NCBI GenBank assembly: GCA_002633005.1 | Contig: NMRA01000432.1 | Location: forward strand, 35,262 to 99,261 | Source of the DNA: Phoronis australis | Lineage: Eukaryota; Phoronida; Phoronidae | Length of the DNA stretch: 64,000 bases | Direction of reading: 5' to 3' | Shown: piece after piece, positions 56,901-64,000 of the stretch | How the letters are laid out: each line of letters begins with the position of its first letter | How positions within the stretch are numbered: the stretch's first letter is position 1 | Program-made: the position numbers and the translations under genes | Notes under the pieces: generated by a model | What the model was told of the DNA's origin: nothing | The model's input: only the letters and a program-made list of their open reading frames with translations | Databases searched by the model: none

Positions 56901-59900
56901 AGTCACTAGTCATGGCATACTGCCGGTGTCCCTGTGATGAGAACTTGGATGTCTCAAGGAAATTATAAGTAAATGATCTTGTGTATGGATAATTAAGAGG
57001 CTCGGAATTTTTGTCCGCGGCCATAAAAATGAATTTATTCGGATTTCAGCTTGAAAGGGTCCTAAATTTAAGCTATTGACCTTAATAATCTTTGTTTCTG
57101 GCCCTAAACTCCAGTTTTCAGTCATTGAGGATGTTTTTAAATCCTTTTCTCAAAGGTCGCGAACAAATTTTTATCGGCATTTCGAGTTTACTGCTGTCAG
57201 CATTTCGGTTTATAGCGATAAAACTCGGGTAATAGTTCGTGAAGTCAGGGGTAGTTCTGCATTTTTTCACAGGGGTACAATTCAATGCATTTCTTTTGCT
57301 GCAGTGGTACTTTTCTGTGCCATCTACTGTTTGAATGGAGAACCTGCCAAACGGTTCCATCGAGAGGAGGGTAAATATAATTGAATTATATCGTGACTGC
57401 TGCCATTTCGCAAGTCCCAAAACTGAGAATGTGGGAAGACTGTTTTCAATAGAATTTGGCTGAAGGTCGAACTGTACCAAGACCTGGGTAGCGGAATGCT
57501 AGTAAAGTACACATAAAGCGTTATGTTTTGTATGCAACAAAGAAATTTTTCTGATAAAGATGGACCTGGGTGCTAGGAAAACGCTTGCGTCTTCAGCAAA
57601 ACACATCAGGTGATGGCTATGAAACCATCAAACATTCTTTGTAAGTCGTTCGCAGTGACTGCTTATTGACAAGAATTGTTTTCAAGACACTGATTGCTGG
57701 CTGAGAACTGTTCTAAAGACACTGACTGCTATTGATACGAACTGTTTTTAAACACTGACTGCTTATTGATCACACACTGATTGTTAAATAAGAGACTTAC
57801 ACTTGTAGTTTTGCATTTAAAGTTAATTATAACTAAAGCAAACTTGAAGGTGGTAATACAGTCGTATGCATTGTATTTGATTTCATTATCATGTTGTCAT
57901 CATGCACTCTTTTGCATGCAAGCAGTCATTGACAAAGCCATATATTAGTATTAATTAGCCCTAAAAAGAACTGAAATTGGGTTGTCAAAAGTTTGTATGA
58001 ACCATGTGCACTCCTTAGTAGCCATTTTCATCAGCTTATCTGTTTTGACGTCAGCGTCTTTGTGTGCCAAACTGCTTGAAGGATGGTTATAAATTTTTAC
58101 AGATGTACTTCTATTGAGGTGTTTGCAATTCACGTGCATTTTCTGTCCTAATGCTGTTGCGATCCCAACTGCTATTACGAGAACCAATTATTTTTTTTCT
58201 CTCTCTCAATGTCTTTCATTTTCTTGAGCAGTCTGAGAGAGTACGGCTGATGTTGATTTTGGAATGAGCCCAACTAGTGTGGACTCCCTTGGTTGCAGTT
58301 AGGTTTTCTTTGCGTATTTGCCAATTTCACGGTTCTATCAGGGAGATGACTGCGTTTGCCTTCTTTCAAAAGGATTTGACTGATGACGTGTGCCGTTACG
58401 GCGTTTTTATTTCATACGTTACATGATACTAATTAACATTATTTGTTAACTAGCATTTTGAACATTTGGCATCAGTTCATTGTTGGCTTAGGATACAAAC
58501 CATCACATTGTTAACTCAGCTTTTTGAACAATACACTATTTCAAATGAGTTTGAATTTTCTATAGGGGAGAGAACTGGCTACTAGTAATAGTAGTATTAG
58601 TATGGTTATTATTGGTATTAATGTCATGTTTTAATGCTGACCATTGATGTTCCAGTGCCCAGTCTGTTGGTCAGCTGTGTGAGGAAGCTGGACAGTGTGG
58701 CAATGTCAAGTATTGTGGCTACTGCGTCCATCACTACAAGAAACTGGTGAGTGCCTATGGTCTTCTGGTCAAACAGTAATATTATGTACACTTTTTGTTT
58801 GTCGTTTTGTGTAATAACAGTAACGTGAGTCAACTGAAACTGAATCCATCCAGTTGAACACTAAGATGTGTGCAATAAACCAAATGCAACGAAACCTTAT
58901 TGAGTGAAAGGAAATTTTTAGAAAATCGGTGGTTTTTTCATAGCTAAACTTGGCTTTGTCATGAGTGGATACCGTGCAATGCATAGCAGGGTGGCTCTGT
59001 TTTATAACAGACCAAAAAAATAACAAGTATGTAACACTTCACAATACTGCAGCAGTTGAATGTTACTTATTTTTTAACCAATGTGATTTTATGTCCAAAA
59101 AGAACCCACAAGGGCACTCTTTCTTTATGAGGGATCTCAAAAGTCCTGGCCACGACAAACACTAAATTGTTCCATGTCATCTGCTATCGACGTAACATGG
59201 TGTCAAACCCTTGCATGATTATGGTGTTGTTATCATGCAACTCTGTGTTTGTTCTGCAGAGGAAAGACTCCAGTGTTAAAGTTATTCCCCCATTCCAGCC
59301 TATACCCAATGACAATGCTACCCCGGAGTCAACCCCAGAGAAGAAGTTAAAGCAAAAGGTATGCTCGAAGAAAAATCCAAGTTCATGTTCTTTATGCACC
59401 CACACTTTTAGATGTTGGTGCATATTGTTGTCATCTCTGTCTGGGCATCCGGTGTCCGCAGCTGTATCTCTTAAACCCCTTGCAGGATCATAATAAGATG
59501 ACGTCAGCTGACAACAACGTTTGGGCTGATATGACTGCTGCAGTGCCCCTAGTGACAATTTTAGTTAATTTTTACTGTTCTTATTCGTCGATTATTTCGG
59601 TACTTAATAGATCATGATGTGTGACCTAGAGGCAATTTGTTTACAGGTGTTGCTCTCTCTTGTAGGAATTTTGAAACAATGAGCACCCCTAGTATCTGCC
59701 ATTTGCAATGCTTTCGAAGGACACATACCAACATTCTTGTTCATTAATCGATATTCACAGTAAAGCATTGTGTGAATTTTTATTCCTTGTCTGGGAGGGA
59801 GCTGATGTTGTGTCTGTTGAACTGTTGTTGGCTCTCAAAACACTGAAGACCGAAAATGCCTAAAGAATAAAACCTAACGTGTACAATGCAAGATATAATT

Positions 59901-62200
59901 CAAGCATAATTTTAAAATATTGTGGGTGGTTGCATTTTTATGCGCCCACTTATTTATATGTGGACGCATTATGCCGTCATCTCCGTCCGTCCGTACGGGC
60001 GGCGTCCGTCTGGCGTCCGGCGTCCGCTGCTCTATCTCCAAAACCCTTTGACATATGTTTGGCACATATGTTCCATTCATGAATGGGACGGCATGTGCGA
60101 ACTTTCAGATGGATCTGACTACCGGTGTGCCCCCTAGTGGCAATTTTAGTTTTTTACGCTTACCTTTGTATCTTCAAAAGTCCTGAACAGATTTTCATGA
60201 AATTTGGTATGTAGGCACTTATTAGTGAGATGACGCTATCCTCCCGTTTTCAGATGGATTCGACATAGTTTGCGCCACCTAGTGGCCATTTTTAGTGTTT
60301 TCGAGTGTGTTTTTGTGCGTCAACCCCTGTATCAACCAAACCGCCCAAAGGATGATTGTGAAAATTGGCATGTATATGCTTACTATGTAGAGGACGGTTG
60401 ACGATGATTTTCCGACAATTTCGACTACTGTGGCGCCTCCTAGTGGCAGTTTTGTTTTTTTTTCGCCCATTGGTGTATCTCCTAAACCGTTCGCAGGATC
60501 TTTACGAAATTGTGTAAGTATATTTATATGATGTTAACAACGGAAGATGACGACTTTTGGACGGATCCGACTACCGGTGTGCCCCCTAGTGGCAATTTTA
60601 GTTTTTTACGCTTACCTTTGTATCTTCAAAAGTCCTGAACGGATTTTCATGAAATTTGGTATGTAGGCACCTATTAGTGAGATGACGCTATCCTACTGTT
60701 TTCAGATGGATTCGACGTAGTTTGCGCCACCTAGTGGCCATTTTTACTGTTTTCGAGTCTGTATTTTTGCGTCCACCCCTCTATCAACCAAACCGCTCAA
60801 AGGATGATTGTGAAAATTGGCGTGTATGTGCTTACTATAAGGAAGACAGCTGACAATGATTTTCAGACGATTTGGACTACTGTGGCGCCTCCTAGTGGCA
60901 GTTTTGTTTTTTTGCGCCCATGGCTGTATCTCCCAAACCGTTTGCAGGATCTTTACTAAATTTAGCAAGTGTATTTATGTGATGTTGACAACGGACGATG
61001 ACGACTTTAGGATGATTCTGATTACCGGTATGCCTCTAGTGGCAATTTTAGTATTTGCCTCTAGTGGCAATTTTAGTATTTTACATTGACCTCTGTATTT
61101 TCATAGGTCTTCAGGTGTATACTTTGTGTTACTTCGTGACTATGAAGGAAAAGTTCCAAGTAGAAATTTATTTCTGGCATTCTAATGCTGTGCTAATCTC
61201 GTATGTTGGTAAATTTGTTTTTAATTCTATGTTTCTCTGGTGCTTTAAGCAACTGATGTGCTTGTATTATGAAGATCACTCACATTTTGAAACCTAGCCT
61301 ATTGAGGAGACAATGACCATACCTTTCCATTTTGCAAAGTACAACATACTACATATATGCCCTCTACTGGCCACTTTATGGTACCAATAAACAATCCTAG
61401 AAGGATACCTTATACGGTGCAATTGTGGGCGCATTTCAACGCTCTGCGTTGCTCTTGTACATTTCAGCGTAATTAAAAATGATGGGTGGTGGGTTGTAGA
61501 AATAATTGTAGAAAAATATGGGTGGTGAGTAAAAAATGAAAGTGCTTCCCCCCTCTTGTACAAATTTTGCCTGAACAGCCCTAAGGAGGCTAAGCACCAT
61601 TGTCAAAAGTCAGTAGCAGTTAGTGTAGCTGTTAACAGAAATAGCCGTCATGATAGGAAAATGGTATGTTGTCTGATTACTTTTGTCTTGTACTCTCTGC
61701 TTGCTGTGAGTGACAACCCCTGAACCTCACTGTTTTTGGTTCTTTATTTAGCTTGAAGAGGAGAACAACATTGAGTCTATTAAAAAAGAGGAGGACGTGT
61801 CCTCTGAATCGCCCATCAGTGTGGGATGCTTGGAGAGCAAAATGGACACATCGGTGGAGAACACTAGGGAATGCAAACCAGTTAGTGTAATAACTACAAT
61901 CAGTGCTGAACCAGTTGAGGATGAAATGACGCCCAGCCAGGCACCCTCTGTCTCTCCTCAAAATGCTCAGCATCATGGAAGCATACCTCCAAAATCAGAG
62001 GGAGTCAACGAGGCGGTTTCCTTGATGACCCCTGCTGCTACCTCTGTTGCCATAGGGACAAGTATTGTTGCCACGCATCAGGTGCCAACGGTGGTGAACA
62101 GTGTTGATTCCACAGTGAAAGAGATTGTCGTGAACTCCACAGAAAGTGAGCTGGTTCCAGATGGCACCGCGATCTCAGGGCCTAAACCTAAACGTGCAAG
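52914..62200 (+). CDS. MLLT10: AF10/AF17 (MLLT10/MLLT6) orthologue, 5' half, 3' open
   Basis: Eight exons with GT/AG borders join in one frame: 52914-53031, 53115-53194, 53454-53508, 53882-53991, 56604-56707, 58656-58746, 59260-59358 and 61752-62200 (1106 bases, 368 codons, ending in phase 2). Residues 9-186 match the PHD1/zinc-knuckle/extended-PHD module of vertebrate AF10 and AF17 almost residue for residue. In AF10 this module reads unmodified H3K27 and works with the DOT1L H3K79 methyltransferase through a C-terminal leucine zipper, which lies beyond this window. Vertebrate proteins are about 1000-1100 residues, so roughly two thirds is missing. Start: first ATG after an in-frame stop, a few residues before the conserved GGCCVCSDERG. 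AF10 and AF17 are vertebrate duplicates, so this would be the single pre-duplication gene. The product is nuclear. Confidence 0.97.
54171..55289 (-). mobile_element. Second Kolobok-type element, in AF10-like intron 4
   Basis: Left TTAAAAGAGTTCCCACCATG (54171-54190) and inverted right TTTAAGGAGTTCCCACCATG (55270-55289) share 16 terminal bases. Each keeps a TTAA at the border (54171-54174 and 55285-55288). The inner end is close to that of the element at 16.5 kb (AGGAG..CCACC). A THAP domain lies inside on the minus strand. The element is about 1.1 kb, has a frameshifted THAP and no transposase core, so it is a dead non-autonomous copy. Confidence 0.7.
54813..55060 (-). pseudogene. THAP-domain exon with frameshift, inside the second Kolobok-type element
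   Basis: From an ATG at 55060 the frame reads KRCFCRGCSDSN (Cys-x4-Cys), VSVFKFPKYV and LKWYRFVRR, the first two thirds of a THAP domain. The final part is in another frame, TLCLAHFKESCFN, which supplies the Cys-x2-His-Phe. One or two small indels near 54910-54960 account for this. The original frame runs on to 54788 as nonsense. Confidence 0.7.
56604..58746 (+). CDS. MLLT10: AF10-like exons 5-6: extended PHD finger
   Basis: Exon 5 (56604-56707) encodes VCYICEQHSRAGKAATGACM, then QCNKPGCRQFFHVT, supplying C123, C126, C140, C143, C148 and H153. The next Cys codon is split TG|T across the intron. Exon 6 (58656-58746) encodes CAQSVGQLCEEAGQCGNVKY, then CGYCVHHYKKL, completing the atypical PHD finger. 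Compared with vertebrates the loop is EEAGQCGN and the end is VHHYKKL instead of KYHFSKL; all zinc ligands are kept. Confidence 0.96.
56708..58655. other. AF10-like intron 5; nothing recognisable
   Basis: Contains three short 'actgactgctnattga' variants near 57650-57780 (an irregular minisatellite). The ORFs on both strands are not supported. Confidence 0.5.
59260..62200 (+). CDS. MLLT10: AF10-like exons 7-8: start of the low-complexity region
   Basis: Exon 7 (59260-59358, both phases 0) encodes RKDSSVKVIPPFQPIPNDNA and a Lys-rich end (KKLKQK). Exon 8 (61752-62200) encodes about 150 residues rich in Ser, Thr, Glu, Val and Pro, with IKKEED near its start (fits the sumoylation consensus) and KPKRAR at its end (possible nuclear-localisation patch). 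It exits in phase 2 at GTGAGT. There is little conservation with vertebrates, as expected for the disordered linker. Exon borders rest on splice sites and frame continuity, not on homology. Confidence 0.8.
59938..61085 (+). repeat. Composite repeat element: hairpin head, (CCGT)n, then 451-bp higher-order tandem array
   Basis: It starts with the near-palindrome ATGCGCCCACTTATTTATAT (to 59969), then 'ccgtccgtccgtacgggcggcg', then monomers of about 150 bp. Three monomer types alternate: A 'tatcttcaaaagtcctgaac' at 60169 and 60621, B 'tatcaaccaaaccg' at 60330 and 60782, and C 'tatct ccyaaaccgt ttgcagg' at 60476 and 60927. This gives a period of 451-452 bp. Each monomer ends with a '(g)cc(t/c)cctagtggc' block. 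The array lies in intron 7 of the AF10-like gene and decays after 61085. Confidence 0.85.
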
Positions 62201-62382
62201 GTGAGTGCAAGTGCTTGCAGAAGTGTCAACCTAAATGAAATAAGTGTTCGGTAGGACCTTCTTTGCAAGTCATTGTATTGAGCCTAATATTTACGATTTG
62301 AACTTGGTTAAGTACCAATATTCTGAATTTAAAAATCCTTTTTACAAACCCATAATTGATTGGGTCACATGACTATCTTTTT

Positions 62383-63400
62383 TATGCGTCCACATATCTA
62401 TATGTGAGCACATTATGCTGTTATCTCTCTCTCTCTCTGTCTCGTCTGACTGGCCGCCATCCACTGCTGTATCTCCAAAACCCTGCAATGTATTTTTATG
62501 AAATTTTGTGGGTATGTACCTATCATAGATGGGTCGGCGTGAGTAAATTTTTGGACGGATCCGACAACTAGGATGTCCCCTAGTGGCTATTTAATTTTTT
62601 ATGTTTGCGTCTGTATCTTCAGTGTTCCTTAATGGATTTTCGTGAGATTTGGCAAATAGCTATCTATTAGGAAGGTGACGCCACCTTCACGTTTTCAAAT
62701 AGATTTGACATATTTTGGCCATTATTACTGTTTTCTTTTCGAGTCTGGTTTTTGTCATCTGCCCCTGTGTGGACCAAACTACTGTAAGGGTGGTCATGAA
62801 AATTGACCGATATGTGCCCCCTGGGAAGAGGACCGCTGACAATGATTTTTGGACATCTCCAACTATATTGGCTCCTACTAGTAGGATTTTTTGCGTCCAC
62901 GGCTGTATTTGCTAGACCCTCTGCAGGATCTTTATTAAATTTGGCGAGTGTATTTATGTGCATGTGAGAACAAGTGACGACAACGTTCAGATGTATCCAA
63001 CAAGTGCTGTCTTTCCTAGTGGCAATAATATTTTTTTGTATGTAACCGAGTGGAGGTTTTTATAATAACAACAATATTGTTTTTTTATAGCAATAGTAAT
63101 ATTTTTCAGTCTTGTTTTTGTTGTGTGCCTCTGTGTCAGCCAAACCACTCATAGGATGGCTATGTCTCCTAAATCCTGTTCAGGATCGTTAAATTTGTCT
63201 AGTGTATTTGTATGAAGGTGACAGTGGGTGACGACGATGTTTCGACTCCCACTGTGCCAACTTGTGGCAAATTATTCTACTCCATTTTCCTCAGTATCTT
63301 TGGAGTTCCTTGGTTGATTTTTTATTTATAAAATTTGACAAATATGTTTCTATGAATGAGATGATGACACTTTTTCGTTTTCAAGTGAATTTGACATTAG
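62383..63400 (+). repeat. Second, more decayed copy of the composite repeat element
   Basis: It begins with the same hairpin head (ATGCGTCCACATATCTATAT, then GTGAGCACAT). It has a (CT)n run in place of (CCGT)n, then diverged monomers ('tatctccaaaaccct', 'tatcttcagtgttcc', 'ctgtgtggaccaaact', 'ctgtatttgctagaccc'). Same orientation as the copies at 59.94 and 63.45 kb. Confidence 0.75.
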
Positions 63401-63450
63401 TGCGCGCCTCATAGTGGCGTTTTTTTTTCATTATGCTTTATTCTATTTTT

Positions 63451-64000
63451 ATGCGCCCACATATTTATATGTGGACGCATTATGCCGTCATGTCCTTCCG
63501 TCCGTCCGTACGGGTGGCGTCCGTCCGGCGTCCGCTGCTCTATCTCCAAAACCCTTTGACATATGTTCATGAAATTTGGCACATATGTTCCATTCATGAA
63601 TGAGACGGCATGTGCGAACTTTCGGACGGATCCGACTACCGGTGTGCCCCCTAGTGGCAATTTTAGTTTCTTACGCTTACCTTTGTATCTTCAAAAGTCC
63701 TGAACGGATTTTCATGAAATTTGGTATGTAGGCACCTATTAGTGTGATGACGCTATCCTGCCGTTTTCAGATGGATTCGACATAGTTTGCGCCAACTAGT
63801 GGCCATTTTTAGTGTTTTCGTGTCTGTTTTTGTGCGTCCACCCCTCTATCAACCAAACCGCTCAAAGGATGATTGTGAAAATTTTCATGTATATGCTTAC
63901 TATGTAGAGGACGGTTGACGATGATTTTCCGACGATTTCGACTACTGTGCCGCCTCCTAGTGGCAGTTTTTTTTTTTTCGCCTATGGCTGTATCTCCTTA
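63451..64000 (+). repeat. Third copy of the composite repeat element, cut by the window end
   Basis: Hairpin head ATGCGCCCACATATTTATAT (63451-63480), 'cgtccgtccgtacgggtggcg', then A, B and C monomers nearly identical to those at 59.94-60.5 kb. It is the least diverged pair in the window and continues past 64000. Confidence 0.85.

Noticed and set aside
60279-60968. Minus-strand ORFs in AF10-like intron 7
   Set aside because: They repeat with the 451-bp period of the tandem array and change with it; not genes.

Overview
The window is nuclear DNA from an invertebrate animal: it is AT-rich and intron-rich, with small exons separated by kilobase-scale introns full of transposon debris. The species cannot be fixed from sequence alone. 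The transposon mix (Kolobok-like THAP elements, Penelope-like elements, MITEs) and the gene content suggest a marine invertebrate such as a cephalochordate, hemichordate or lophotrochozoan; this is inference.

Two real genes are visible and they diverge from each other. (1) On the minus strand, from about 42.6 kb down to 6.0 kb and open at the left, is an extracellular protein gene. It has a signal-peptide exon, a WSC domain split over two exons, a cysteine-rich Ig-like exon, and six further Ig domains. One of these is split by a phase-0 intron and the others are single exons with phase-1 borders. The eleven exons join in a continuous reading frame of about 867 codons with GT/AG borders throughout. 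No transmembrane segment or stop was found, so the 3' end is missing. (2) On the plus strand, from 52.9 kb to past 62.2 kb, is the 5' half of the AF10/AF17 (MLLT10/MLLT6) orthologue. Eight exons encode the PHD1 / zinc knuckle / extended PHD module and the start of the low-complexity region; the rest lies beyond the window.

Region by region. 0-4 kb: a decayed THAP transposon copy carrying a Penelope-like insertion, a second THAP remnant, a probable assembly artefact, a tRNA-derived SINE and small hairpin repeats. 6-42.6 kb: the WSC/Ig gene. Its introns hold a Ty3/gypsy fossil (8.7-10.4 kb), a second copy of the THAP transposon interrupted by a Kolobok-type element (16.45-18.73 kb), a 44-bp minisatellite (19.2 kb), a MITE (21.5-22.6 kb), a 1.2-kb direct duplication (22.9-24.3 kb) and a Penelope-like element between microsatellites (30.2-32.1 kb). 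42.6-52.3 kb: intergenic, with a Harbinger fragment, a multi-copy-family pseudogene and MITEs. 52.35-52.63 kb: sequencing gap. 52.6-64 kb: the AF10-like gene, with a second Kolobok-type THAP element in intron 4 and arrays of an unusual higher-order tandem repeat in introns 7 and 8.

The two THAP transposon copies at 0-2.2 kb and 16.4-18.7 kb act as empty sites for each other. They give direct in-window evidence for a TTAA duplication by the Kolobok element and a 13-bp duplication by the Penelope-like element. The two genes have no evident functional link: one is predicted to be secreted or cell-surface, the other nuclear.
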